In this document: positions 30,316 through 40,338 of the stretch, in pieces
How the letters are laid out: the number at the start of each line of letters is the position of its first letter
How positions within the stretch are numbered: the first letter of the stretch is position 1
DNA from: an uncultured Bdellovibrionales bacterium
GTDB taxonomy: Bacteria > Bdellovibrionota > Bdellovibrionia > Bdellovibrionales > UBA1609
Direction: 5' to 3'
DNA length: 64,000 bases
NCBI GenBank assembly: GCA_903833275.1
Contig: CAILEP010000016.1
Location: forward strand, 175,865-239,864
Position numbers and translations under genes: made by a program
Notes under the pieces: generated by a model
Seen by the model: only the letters and a program-made list of their open reading frames with translations
Told to the model about the DNA's origin: nothing
The model's database searches: none

Positions 30316-31395
30316 CTAAGGCCGCTCAATGGCTTTAAGCTTGGCCACCAGCGCGCCAATTTTTATCTTCGATTCAATTCGTATTGGCAATTTACGATCA
30401 TCGTCGGTTAACCAAATTAGAATTTCACCCGTCTGCTTGAACTCACCATCCAACTGAAATGTGGGTCGTACAACAACCGAATCAAAGTCTCCAATATCGG
30501 TGTGTAATTTCTCTCTTCTCAAAACTTCACCGTTAAAAACATAATTTTTGCCGTCATCAGAAACCCGAAAAGCCAGTTTTTTACCGGGGGTCAGAGTAAA
30601 AGTTCGCAAGTAAAACAATGCGCTTATGACGTTTTGGGTAAAGGGCTCAATAGCCCAAACGACCTTACGTTTCTTTTCGCCCTCATCGTCATTGGCCGAA
30701 ATGGTTTTCTCCCAAAAAGTGGCTTCTGATTTCTGCCAATCGAAAAATGTACGAACCTCTTTGCGCCGAGCAGTCTCTTTGCCCTCGAGCGTATAAGTCA
30801 TTGGCACGAGTGTATCAAAGTCGACAAAAGTCTCAGCGGTATCATCGACCGCATAGAAAAGCGAAAACATCTTTGTCGACTTCACGTTCATTGAAAAGTG
30901 GTAAGATTTTTTGTCATTTACGCTTTTAAAAGGCAAAACCGAAAGGGTCAGATCGCCGGCGACCACGTTAAAATAATTAACCGCCAAAACGACTTTCTCA
31001 TTTTCTCTAAACGGGTCTACGGCCGGTCGCCGACCGGTAAAACCTTCTTTATCTTCAAGGTCGGGCTCATGTTCTTGAGGGCCGTTTACATTTTGCATAG
31101 AGGGTGTCCCTGCTTCAAATTTAGAGGATTCTTTCACCTTTTTTTTACTTCTCTTCTCGGGCTTCTCAATTTTAGAAACCGCCACAAGAGGCGCCCCTTT
31201 TACGACCGCCGACTCGCCGGCTTTGCCAGGGATCGCATTGACCCTCACGACTTTCTCAAACTCTTCATTAATATCTTTAAACCGTGGCGCATTGTCTTCC
31301 ATGACCTTTTTTGTCGAACAACCAAAAAGGGCCGCAACGACCGTGGCCACCCAAAACATTCTCACCATACTTTGAAAGCACTCTCGAACTATCAT
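30316..31395 (-). CDS. DUF3108-like lipoprotein
   Basis: Lipobox-like VVAALFGCS from internal Met; GEKVVLAVNYFNVVAGDLTLSV-type start and C-terminal KIGALVAKL. Confidence 0.75.
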   Translation of the reverse strand: MIVRECFQSMVRMFWVATVVAALFGCSTKKVMEDNAPRFKDINEEFEKVVRVNAIPGKAGESAVVKGAPLVAVSKIEKPEKRSKKKVKESSKFEAGTPSMQNVNGPQEHEPDLEDKEGFTGRRPAVDPFRENEKVVLAVNYFNVVAGDLTLSVLPFKSVNDKKSYHFSMNVKSTKMFSLFYAVDDTAETFVDFDTLVPMTYTLEGKETARRKEVRTFFDWQKSEATFWEKTISANDDEGEKKRKVVWAIEPFTQNVISALFYLRTFTLTPGKKLAFRVSDDGKNYVFNGEVLRREKLHTDIGDFDSVVVRPTFQLDGEFKQTGEILIWLTDDDRKLPIRIESKIKIGALVAKLKAIERP

Positions 31396-32270
31396 TCGCG
31401 AAACTCCTTCCACCGCCGATGCACCCACATCCATTGTGCGGGGTGACGACGTACCCACTCTTCAATCTTATCAGTGTAGCGCTGGGTATTGACTTTAATA
31501 TTCTGATCTTTATCTCCGGTATCGACAAACGGAATTTCAGGCTCTATCTCAACTACGGTTCGACCCTCTTTATCACGGTAGGTAAGGGCTGGGACGACTG
31601 CGGCCCCCGAACGTTCAGCCAATAGGGCTAAACCCATCGGCGCCCCGGTCTCAACCCCGAAAAATTGAGTACGCACTCCGATGGGCGGCCCCAAAAATTG
31701 ATCGATAACAAAACACACCAGGCCATTTTTCTTAAGAATCTTAAGAATCATCAAGCTGCTGCGGCGATCGGGTATCAACCCCATGCCAAATTTTTGCCGA
31801 GTTTCAAACCAAAAATTATTAAGCGCCTGCCATTTGAACTCTTTGGTAATTGTATTTAGAAAAACGCCATTGAGCGCCAACCCCATAGACGCCCAATCAC
31901 CATTGCCGATGTGAGAGGCCAAAACAAACACGCCTTTGCCTCGAGCTTGGGCGATTTTTATATTCTCAACGCCACTGACAATAAATTGAGATGAATATTG
32001 TTCGGCCGTTGCCATCGGCAACCGCCAAAATTCAATAAAAGAACGCCCCAGATGGCAAACGGAGGCTCGCCCCACCCTCACTCGCTCGGCCTCCGTCCAA
32101 TCCGGAAAAGCCAACCGCAAATTTGACAATACAATATTGCGGCGAACACGAATGACATCAAACCACAAAATACCAATGATATCGCCAATAGCAAATTGCA
32201 CCGCCTGCGGCATGTGCACGATGAGATACGAAAAAGAGAGACTAATGCGTGAGAGCCAGGATTTTTTCAT
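31392..32270 (-). CDS. LpxL/HtrB-like lipid A acyltransferase
   Basis: 292 aa; ASHIGNGDWASMGLALNG, QFLGPPIGVRTQFFG, PAQWMWVHRRWK. Confidence 0.9.
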   Translation of the reverse strand: MKKSWLSRISLSFSYLIVHMPQAVQFAIGDIIGILWFDVIRVRRNIVLSNLRLAFPDWTEAERVRVGRASVCHLGRSFIEFWRLPMATAEQYSSQFIVSGVENIKIAQARGKGVFVLASHIGNGDWASMGLALNGVFLNTITKEFKWQALNNFWFETRQKFGMGLIPDRRSSLMILKILKKNGLVCFVIDQFLGPPIGVRTQFFGVETGAPMGLALLAERSGAAVVPALTYRDKEGRTVVEIEPEIPFVDTGDKDQNIKVNTQRYTDKIEEWVRRHPAQWMWVHRRWKEFRE

Positions 32271-33276
32271 GCAACTTCTTAACTTTTAAACTGAGTTTGA
32301 GAGACAGTTCGGTGCGCCAAAAGATATTCAATTCTTCGCGCTGGTCATTACGAATCTTTTCAACAATTTTTACCGCGTCTTTTTCAGTAACAAGAATCTT
32401 CTTCACACCGAGCCGACGGGCCTCTGACAACGCCCTATTGATGTCACCGATCGAAAAATCATGGTGGTCTCGAAACGTGAGATGCGCTTTGATATCAAAA
32501 TTTTTAACCAAAAGCTTTTCAACGCCCTTCGGATTGCCAACGCCCGACACGATGAGGGCCGACTCAAACCCGCTGGGCTCAATCCGCTTAGCGCTTTTCA
32601 AATTTACCAAATTTCTAACATAATACTCGGCCTCTATTATGGGCGTACCCTTTACCGTCGAGTGCTCTTCGAGAAATTCTAAAACTATTTTTTTTTGCTC
32701 TGGGGTCGCCAAGTTCACTTTATTTAAAATAATGAAATCAGCGCGATCGAGGCCCCGTACATTTTCACGCGCCCGCCCAACTGGCACCACCCGGTAATTT
32801 GAAATAGCCTCCGTGCAATCGACCACGACGATATCGGCCTTGCGCCCCAAACGGCGATGTTGAAAGGCGTCGTCAGCAAAAATAATATCGACTTTTTGGT
32901 GCTCAATCATTTTCTTTACTGCCGCTACGCGATCAGCCCCGACATAAACCGGCACGTTAGCAAAACGGCTTGCGATCATTACAGGCTCGTCGCCGAAGTA
33001 ACTTGGGTCGCCATTCGGAGTCACCAGCTCGACCCCCCGCACCTGCCCCCGATAGCCACGCGACACCACTCCCGGGTGAAGCTTATTTTCAAGAGCCCAT
33101 GCGACCAATTCACATATCAATGGAGTTTTACCAGTGCCACCCAACGTAAGATTGCCCACACTCACGATCGGTATGCCGACTTCAAAAGTCGGCAAGACAT
33201 CGCGATCATAGAGCAAATTTCGCAAGGCCATGACCTGAGAGTACAAAAAACTAAATGGGGCCAAAATTAGATTCAT
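32242..33276 (-). CDS. lpxK: Tetraacyldisaccharide 4'-kinase
   Basis: VGNLTLGGTGKTPL, VSRGYRG, DDAFQHRRLGRKADIVVVD. Confidence 0.96.
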   Translation of the reverse strand: MNLILAPFSFLYSQVMALRNLLYDRDVLPTFEVGIPIVSVGNLTLGGTGKTPLICELVAWALENKLHPGVVSRGYRGQVRGVELVTPNGDPSYFGDEPVMIASRFANVPVYVGADRVAAVKKMIEHQKVDIIFADDAFQHRRLGRKADIVVVDCTEAISNYRVVPVGRARENVRGLDRADFIILNKVNLATPEQKKIVLEFLEEHSTVKGTPIIEAEYYVRNLVNLKSAKRIEPSGFESALIVSGVGNPKGVEKLLVKNFDIKAHLTFRDHHDFSIGDINRALSEARRLGVKKILVTEKDAVKIVEKIRNDQREELNIFWRTELSLKLSLKVKKLHEKILALTH

Positions 33277-33292
33277 AATTTCAATCTTCGCC

Positions 33293-34459
33293 TTAAAATA
33301 AATAGTCTTTGAGCGCTGCGGCCACTCTCATAGTGGCCCCTTTTCGCCCCAATCGCTCGTGGGCCTGGCCCAACTCTTGCTCAACTTCTGAGTAGTGCTT
33401 TTTATCGCCGATAAGTTTGTTCAATTCGGCCGCCAATAACTCAGGAGTCGCCTGATCTTGAAACATTTCACTCACCACACGCCGCCCTAATACTAAATTA
33501 ATTAAACCAAAATGGGCTGTGCCTTTAACAAAAATTCGCGCAAGCCACGCCGTCAGCGCGTTCATTTTGTACATAATCACCATCGGCTTTTTCATAAGCC
33601 CGACTACCAAAGTGGCCGTACCCGACGCACAAAGCACGACGTCCACCATGCTCACCATTTTCATTGGCTCCTCTTTTATAAATATGAGTGGCACCGTGTA
33701 ATTTGGCAAACGGGCTCGCACTTGCTCGAGAGAAAAGGTCGGCGCGATTAAAAGTGCAAACTTTAATTTGGGGTCGGCCGTGTGCATTTGCTCGGCGGTT
33801 TCAATTTGAATGGCGAGATGGTGATCGAGCTCCGAGTTCCGACTGCCCGGCATCAAACCAATACATATTTCGCCAGGGCGCAGGCCAAATTTAGCGCGTT
33901 CCCACTCGCGGTGTTGAGTTTCAAAAAGCTCTGGGTTTATTTCATCTAAAAGCGGATGGCCCACGAACTCAACATTCACTCCACTGTCGCGATAAAACGC
34001 CTCTTCAAAGGGCAATACCACCAACATTTTATCAACGAGCTCTTTGATCTGATGAATTCGCGATTTGCGCCACGCCCAGACTTGCGGGGATATATAATAA
34101 ACAATTGGCAACCCCAACTTCTTGAGATCTCGAGCGAGGCGTAAATTAAAATCGGGATAATCAAGTAAGAGTATAGCTCGCGGCTTGCGCTCTTGGGCGA
34201 GTTCGATAAGGCGCTTGTAGACGGCGCGAATCTGACCATAGTGCTTGAGCACTTCGACCAGACCGACGACCGCCAAGTCTTCAGAGCGGCCTACGATTTC
34301 AAAGCCAAGGGCCTCCATCTCGCGACTGCCTATACCGAACGCTTTTATTTGAGAGCCTGAATTCTTCCAATATTCGAGTAGACGTCGAGCATAGAGCGCG
34401 CTCGAGGCTTCGCCCGCGACAATCAGTATTTCAGCGGTTTCGGTTTTCGATTGCGCCAA
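33293..34459 (-). CDS. lpxB: Lipid-A-disaccharide synthase
   Basis: IVAGEASSALYARRLLE, YYISPQVWAWRKSRI, LMPGSRNSEL, ASGTATLVVGLMKKPMVIMYK. Confidence 0.96.
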   Translation of the reverse strand: MAQSKTETAEILIVAGEASSALYARRLLEYWKNSGSQIKAFGIGSREMEALGFEIVGRSEDLAVVGLVEVLKHYGQIRAVYKRLIELAQERKPRAILLLDYPDFNLRLARDLKKLGLPIVYYISPQVWAWRKSRIHQIKELVDKMLVVLPFEEAFYRDSGVNVEFVGHPLLDEINPELFETQHREWERAKFGLRPGEICIGLMPGSRNSELDHHLAIQIETAEQMHTADPKLKFALLIAPTFSLEQVRARLPNYTVPLIFIKEEPMKMVSMVDVVLCASGTATLVVGLMKKPMVIMYKMNALTAWLARIFVKGTAHFGLINLVLGRRVVSEMFQDQATPELLAAELNKLIGDKKHYSEVEQELGQAHERLGRKGATMRVAAALKDYLF

Positions 34460-35402
34460 GAATCTGCTCCGCCAGCCGTAGAGCTCTCATGCCATCTTCG
34501 CCACTGACAACACAAGGCTTGTTATTTAGACATGCATCAACAAACGACTCGGTTTCAGCTAAAAGCGCGTCACTCTTCTCGAGATTCCAACTTTGCATAT
34601 CAATGGGTGGTTGGCCTTCGCCCGACCACTCGCCGGTTTTTGTCATAAGACGAACGTCACCGGTGCCAAAATCCATCGAAAGATACTGCGAATCCTGAAA
34701 GACCCTAAATTTTCTCTGAGCTTGTAAGCTCACGCGTGAGGCCGTCACATTGGCTACGGCACCTGATGCAAATTCGATTCGGGCGTTCGCGATATCATAA
34801 GTCTTGGTAATGACAGGAGTGCCCACGGCCGAAACCGAGGTGGGCTCACTCTGCACAAGATGCAGAATCATGTCGAGATCATGAATCATAAGATCGAGAA
34901 CAACATTTACATCCACGCCACGGGGTTTAAACGACGCCAATCGGTGGCACTCAATAAACAATGGCTTCTTTAACTTTTCTTTTACCGCAATAAGGGCAGG
35001 GTTAAATCTCTCAACGTGCCCCACTTGCAGCTTCAAATTTTTCTTCTTCGCTAACTCGCAAAGAGTCTGCCCCTCACGACTGGTTGAGGTGATCGGCTTT
35101 TCAATGTGTAAATGGATTCCGTTATCGAGAAGATATTTAGAGGCCTCAAAGTGCGCCGAAGTAGTGGCCGCCACCGTCGCCGCCTCGACCTGACCAACCA
35201 GCTCATTGAGTGACAAAAAGGCCTTTACGCCCAACTCAGCCGCCACTTCTTTACAGCGTTCAAAGTTTGAATCGTAGACGCCCACCAGTTCAGCATTCTT
35301 AATCGCTTTGTATTTCTGCGCATGAAACCGACCCAAATAGCCGACCCCAACAACCGCAGCCTTCAAACGTCTCTGCTTTGATTCTGAATTCATTAAACTC
35401 AT
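34431..35402 (-). CDS. Gfo/Idh/MocA family oxidoreductase
   Basis: AAVVGVGYLGRFHAQKYKAI, HLHIEKPIT, GHVERFNPA. Confidence 0.9.
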   Translation of the reverse strand: MSLMNSESKQRRLKAAVVGVGYLGRFHAQKYKAIKNAELVGVYDSNFERCKEVAAELGVKAFLSLNELVGQVEAATVAATTSAHFEASKYLLDNGIHLHIEKPITSTSREGQTLCELAKKKNLKLQVGHVERFNPALIAVKEKLKKPLFIECHRLASFKPRGVDVNVVLDLMIHDLDMILHLVQSEPTSVSAVGTPVITKTYDIANARIEFASGAVANVTASRVSLQAQRKFRVFQDSQYLSMDFGTGDVRLMTKTGEWSGEGQPPIDMQSWNLEKSDALLAETESFVDACLNNKPCVVSGEDGMRALRLAEQILGAIENRNR

Positions 35403-36193
35403 CTAGCGACTCCACCCTCTGATGATTTAATAAAATTGACGAAATGCTGAATATGTTCGGATTGAGTACAGTCGCTTGCAATCTTTTGCAGAGACTCTTC
35501 AATCGTACGATCACCGGCGACTAAGAACCGAACCGCACGCGCGATATTATCAACTTCTTCTTTTGCAAAGCCCGCACGCTGCAAACCGACTTTATTGGTC
35601 GCGCGCACTCGAGCCATCGCATTGCCTTCGGCGATTGTATAAGGAGGCACATCTTTGCGCACGTTGCTCGCCCCGCCAATATAGGCGTACCGCCCAATGC
35701 GAGTAAACTGCACAAGCCCAACGATGCCGCCAATCCGCACATGATCTTCGACTTGCACATGGCCGGCAAACTGCACAAGATTGGCGATAATAACACCATT
35801 ACCGATATTGCAGTCGTGAGCCACGTGTACGTAGGCCATCAACATACAATTATTGCCGATGGTTGTAACACCGCCGCCCTTCATCGTGCCGCAGTTTACG
35901 GTCACAAATTCTCGAAATAAATTTTTATTGCCAATGACCAAACGGGTTGGCTCGTTCTTATAGGACAAATCTTGTGGTGGCCCACCGATAACAGCGCCGT
36001 TTTGGATTACATTCTCTTCGCCAATCTCAACAACAGTCGAATCAGAACCTAAGCACGCGTGGCCCTCAATTTTTGTTCCGCGGCCAACGCGCAAACGACC
36101 TTTTAGAATTGAAAACGGCCCAACTGTGACATCCGGGGCCAGCTCTACACTTTTTTCGACTATTGCGGTTGGGTGTATAGCTGGGCTGCTCAT
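35399..36193 (-). CDS. lpxA: UDP-N-acetylglucosamine acyltransferase
   Basis: Left-handed hexapeptide repeats; IHPTAIVEKSVELAPDVTVGPF; MAYVHVAHDCNIGN. Confidence 0.96.
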   Translation of the reverse strand: MSSPAIHPTAIVEKSVELAPDVTVGPFSILKGRLRVGRGTKIEGHACLGSDSTVVEIGEENVIQNGAVIGGPPQDLSYKNEPTRLVIGNKNLFREFVTVNCGTMKGGGVTTIGNNCMLMAYVHVAHDCNIGNGVIIANLVQFAGHVQVEDHVRIGGIVGLVQFTRIGRYAYIGGASNVRKDVPPYTIAEGNAMARVRATNKVGLQRAGFAKEEVDNIARAVRFLVAGDRTIEESLQKIASDCTQSEHIQHFVNFIKSSEGGVAR

Positions 36194-36672
36194 GCTGATG
36201 TCCCCTGATCTTTTGCAAAACTCACTGACGCCAGAATATCAAATTCCGTTACCAACTCTCCGTCGACGGTCGATCTTACTCGATTAAAAAAGAATTTTTC
36301 TCGTTCTTTTAGAACTTCAGCCTCGGTGATCAACTGATCACCCGGGACGACGGGACGGTGAAACCGAACTTCGCTAATTCTCGCAACGACAATATCCATC
36401 TTGGGGTCGCCCTCGCGAGCGCACGCCATTGCGGCCGCCTGTGCCATCGCCTCTATAATCAGAACACCCGGCATAATGGGTCGATTTGGAAAGTGGCCAG
36501 CGAAAAAAGGTTCATTGTAGGTAACGTTTTTCAAGGCTTTCACCTTGCGACCGGCTTTTGATTTGCCGCCCGGGTCATACACTTCAAGAACTCGGTCGAT
36601 CAAAGCGAAGGGCTGCCGGTGCGGCAGCATTCGCAATATATCTTCTATTTCGTAGGGGTTATTTTTTTTCAA
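36190..36672 (-). CDS. fabZ: 3-hydroxyacyl-ACP dehydratase FabZ
   Basis: LPHRQPFALIDRV, GHFPNRPIMPGVLIIEAMAQAAA. Confidence 0.96.
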   Translation of the reverse strand: MKKNNPYEIEDILRMLPHRQPFALIDRVLEVYDPGGKSKAGRKVKALKNVTYNEPFFAGHFPNRPIMPGVLIIEAMAQAAAMACAREGDPKMDIVVARISEVRFHRPVVPGDQLITEAEVLKEREKFFFNRVRSTVDGELVTEFDILASVSFAKDQGTSA

Positions 36673-37186
36673 GAGCCTGAATTACCTTGTCAGTAATATC
36701 GATTTCTGAAGAAGCCCAAACGAGATTCTGATCATTTTTGTGAAATATCGCCGTGAAACTTTCTTTCTTGGCAATCTCATTAATCACTTCATTTAGTTTC
36801 TTGATCATAGGCTGCGAAAGCTCGCGGTCTTTTTTAACAAGATCTTGACGATTTTTTTCTTGAAGCTCCATGAACTTTGATTTTTCCTCTTCAATAGACT
36901 GGCCTTTTTTGGCGCGGGCTTCATCCGAAAGAACAAGGCTCTTCTTTTCAAAGTCTGAAATCATTTGCTGAATATCTTTCGCTCTTTTCTCAAGGTCGGC
37001 CTTACGTTTATTGTAGTCGGCCTCGAGATCCTTTTTGATTTTCTGGCCTTCTTTGGTTGCCTGAATAGCCTTGGGCACATCCACAACACCGATTTTAACT
37101 TCGCCAACCGCGGCGCTTGCACCGAAAACCCAAAGCAATATAACCGTTAAAACTGCAGCCAAATTCGAATATTTACGACCTAACAT
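36659..37186 (-). CDS. OmpH/Skp family periplasmic chaperone
   Basis: Signal peptide, KIGVVDVPKAIQATKEGQK, coiled coil; between bamA and fabZ. Confidence 0.9.
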   Translation of the reverse strand: MLGRKYSNLAAVLTVILLWVFGASAAVGEVKIGVVDVPKAIQATKEGQKIKKDLEADYNKRKADLEKRAKDIQQMISDFEKKSLVLSDEARAKKGQSIEEEKSKFMELQEKNRQDLVKKDRELSQPMIKKLNEVINEIAKKESFTAIFHKNDQNLVWASSEIDITDKVIQALEKK

Positions 37187-37284
37187 GATAAATTCTCCTT
37201 TATCAATTTTGCTTTATACACTTTATATAACGACGAGATCTTACTGCTAATACTCAGGATTTAGCAAGTTTTGTGACGGTTGCC

Positions 37285-39591
37285 CTAGAACGGCGATCCG
37301 ATAGCAAACTGAAAGTTAACAGGTCGTTCGCCATAGACGGGTTGGCGATCGATCGGCAAACCAAATTCAAACCGCAGAGGGCCAATTGGTGAGAACCATC
37401 TAAACCCGAAACCCCAGTCACTTCGAAAGTCGTCGAGACGCAAATTGTCATCGGCGTATCCAATATCGTAAAATACCACGCCCTTTACCCCAGCTTCGCT
37501 AATAAGCGGAAACTGAAACTCGAGGTTGTAATACATCTGCTGCGTACCGCCGAAAGGTTTATAGGCCAATTGCATCAGGTTGGGGTCACTCAGCAACGAG
37601 GTAAACTCTTTCTTCGAGAACCGCTTGCGGCCGATAGAAAACCAATCAAAACCACGCAACGAATTTGCGCCGCCAAGCAAGAACAATTGGTTAAAGGGTG
37701 GCTCTACATTGGGGCGGTTTGACGCCACAAAACCGTAGCTAAAATTATTTCGCCAAACGATCTCGGATATAATTTTCTTATAGTAGCGCGCACTGGCAAC
37801 GCCCTTGGTGTACTTAAGATCGCCACCCAAACCGGCGTACTGAAGCGAAACGCTATGAAATTGCCCCTCTGACGGCGAAAATCGATCATCTCTCGTATCA
37901 TAGGCGATGCCTGCCGTCACAGAGCTGGTGAGCCCGTTAGCTGTATTTACAGGGAAGAGCTCTGGGTCGCCATTATCCGTAAGCGTCAGCAAAGTCTTAT
38001 CAATTTTATAACCAAGTGTGCCCTCGAGATAAGGCGCCAGCGGGTGGCCCACACGAATACCAACACCCTTTTTATTTTCTTCATATTCTGTCAGCAAACG
38101 ATCGCTTGCGTACAAATCGCCGCCAAGAGACCACTCGGTGTCATTGAAATAGGGCTCAGTAAAGCTCAAGTCAAAAACCTTCTGCTGCGTACTCCAGTCG
38201 ATAGAAAGACCGAGCTTCTGGCCGCGGCCAAAAAGATTGATCTGGTTGATCTGACCGTTAAGCAAGAAACCACCGAATGTGCTGTAGCCAGCACCTAGCT
38301 GAATCGTACCGGTGTTACGCTCTTTCACCACCACGTCGATATCCATAATATCGGGGTGCCCAGGCGGAGTTTTCGTATTGAGAGTCACTTCTTCGAAATA
38401 ACCGAGCCTCTTAATATTGGCGAGTGACTCGCGCTTACGTGTCTCATTGTAAAGCTCGCCCTCATATATTTTCACTTCACGACGTATAACTTTATCGCGC
38501 GTTTTGCTATCGCCCTTCATATTAATTCGGCCGATATAAACTTTGCTACCCTTGTCGATTTCAAAAGTAATATCGACCAATTTTTCTTTTTCGCGAGCTC
38601 TCGTACGTGGGATAATATTGGCGTAGGCGTAACCTAAATCGCCGTACTTGGCTTGCAAAGTGCTAAGATCGGCCTGCAGCGTTGAGTAAACAAATAGTTC
38701 GCTGGCCTTGATCTTTATCCCGCTGCTCAACTCGCTATCGGTAAAGAGCAGGTCGCCGGTAAAATTAATTTCGCCAACGTTAAATTTCTCACCCTCGTCA
38801 ACTCGTATGGTGATGTAGATCAAGCGCTTATCGGGGGTTACGTAAACCTGTGGCCGATCAATCTTGGCCTGAATAAAGCCTTCATTATAATACACAAGAT
38901 AATAGAGCAGCTGAATATCACGATCGAAGGTGTCTTGCTTGTAAGCACCAGCGCCTGACATAAAGCTGAAAAAGCCGCCCTCTTGGGTCTGCATAACAGA
39001 TTTAAGGCGAGCACTCGCCATCTGGCGATTGCCAAGAAAGCGAATCTTCGCCACTCGCACTTTTTCATTTTCAACTATGTGAAACACCAAGGTCGCTGAG
39101 TTTTCTTTGCCTTGCTTTACTTCGGGCTTAATACGAGCCAAGAAAAAACCCTTATCTTCATAAAGCTTTTCAAGCTTGGCGACCGCATCTCGAACCTTTG
39201 CCATGTCGAGAATTTCATAAGACTTGATACCAAGCGCCTCAAGCAAATCGTTTTGCTCGACCTCATCATTACCCTCGAATTTGATTTCTGAAATTGTCGG
39301 CTTTTCTTCGACCTTGTAGGTCAAAATGGCTTGGCCCTTCTCGAGCTTTTTATCAACTTCGACGTTTAAGAAGAAATTCATGGCGAATAAATCGCGAATA
39401 TCTTGACGAATTTGGACGGGGTCGAGGCGAGAACCCACCTTCGAACCGATTTTGGCCCGAATCGCCGATTCTTCGATTTTTTTATTGCCTGAGACATCGA
39501 TTTTTTGAATGAGCTCTTCGGCCCACGCAGAAGTGCTCACGAATGCGAATAAAAGAGATCCCCAAATGGCCGATGTTAGAATCTTGCTCAA
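37285..39591 (-). CDS. bamA: Outer membrane protein assembly factor BamA
   Basis: 768 aa; POTRA repeats, GGANSLRGFDWFSIGRK, C-terminal FQFAIGSPF. Confidence 0.96.
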   Translation of the reverse strand: MSKILTSAIWGSLLFAFVSTSAWAEELIQKIDVSGNKKIEESAIRAKIGSKVGSRLDPVQIRQDIRDLFAMNFFLNVEVDKKLEKGQAILTYKVEEKPTISEIKFEGNDEVEQNDLLEALGIKSYEILDMAKVRDAVAKLEKLYEDKGFFLARIKPEVKQGKENSATLVFHIVENEKVRVAKIRFLGNRQMASARLKSVMQTQEGGFFSFMSGAGAYKQDTFDRDIQLLYYLVYYNEGFIQAKIDRPQVYVTPDKRLIYITIRVDEGEKFNVGEINFTGDLLFTDSELSSGIKIKASELFVYSTLQADLSTLQAKYGDLGYAYANIIPRTRAREKEKLVDITFEIDKGSKVYIGRINMKGDSKTRDKVIRREVKIYEGELYNETRKRESLANIKRLGYFEEVTLNTKTPPGHPDIMDIDVVVKERNTGTIQLGAGYSTFGGFLLNGQINQINLFGRGQKLGLSIDWSTQQKVFDLSFTEPYFNDTEWSLGGDLYASDRLLTEYEENKKGVGIRVGHPLAPYLEGTLGYKIDKTLLTLTDNGDPELFPVNTANGLTSSVTAGIAYDTRDDRFSPSEGQFHSVSLQYAGLGGDLKYTKGVASARYYKKIISEIVWRNNFSYGFVASNRPNVEPPFNQLFLLGGANSLRGFDWFSIGRKRFSKKEFTSLLSDPNLMQLAYKPFGGTQQMYYNLEFQFPLISEAGVKGVVFYDIGYADDNLRLDDFRSDWGFGFRWFSPIGPLRFEFGLPIDRQPVYGERPVNFQFAIGSPF

Positions 39592-39663
39592 GTCGAAAAA
39601 TCCAAGTGTTTCTGAGTACTTATTAAAAACAACGCCGCAGACTAACGCGAATAGAGAATGATG

Positions 39664-40338
39664 TCAATTCCAATGACCGTCTTTTAACATCAATCGCCGC
39701 GGGAATCTGGTGGCAAAATTGGCGTCATGAGTCACCACCACGAGAGTCAAACCGAGTCTCGTTTTCAGCGAAAAAAACAACTCTTGAATCTGCCGACTGT
39801 TTTCGGTATCGAGGTTGCCGGTGGGCTCATCGGCCAATAAAATTTTTGGCTCTTGCACGAGTGCGCGAGCAACGGCCACTCGCTGGTGTTCGCCGCCGCT
39901 GAGTTCAGTTGGGTAGTGATCCTTTCGCGCCTCAAGCCCGAGCAGGGTCAAAAGTTTATGAGCTCGAACACGGGCCTCTTTCTCACTGACCCCGCCGATA
40001 CGCGCTGGCAACATCACGTTTTCAATTGCCGAAAATTCTGAAAGCAAATGATGAAATTGAAATACGAAACCAATTTCGCGGTTGCGAAATAACGCCAGCG
40101 CTTCATCCCCTTCGCGACTGAGATCCAGCCCGTTGTGCAAAACTCGGCCCTGCGTTGGGCGATCGAGCGTACCCAAAATATGCAAAAGCGTGCTTTTGCC
40201 AGCGCCCGAAGCCCCCAAAATGCAAACGGCCTCATTCGAGTAGATTTCAAGATCGACTGATTTCAATACTTCGATTTTGGCGCCACCACGCTCGTAAACC
40301 TTGGTCACATTTTCAACGACCATTATCGGATCACTCAT
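39664..40338 (-). CDS. lolD: Lipoprotein-releasing ABC transporter ATPase LolD
   Basis: [47 protein letters not shown]. Confidence 0.93.
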   Translation of the reverse strand: MSDPIMVVENVTKVYERGGAKIEVLKSVDLEIYSNEAVCILGASGAGKSTLLHILGTLDRPTQGRVLHNGLDLSREGDEALALFRNREIGFVFQFHHLLSEFSAIENVMLPARIGGVSEKEARVRAHKLLTLLGLEARKDHYPTELSGGEHQRVAVARALVQEPKILLADEPTGNLDTENSRQIQELFFSLKTRLGLTLVVVTHDANFATRFPRRLMLKDGHWN

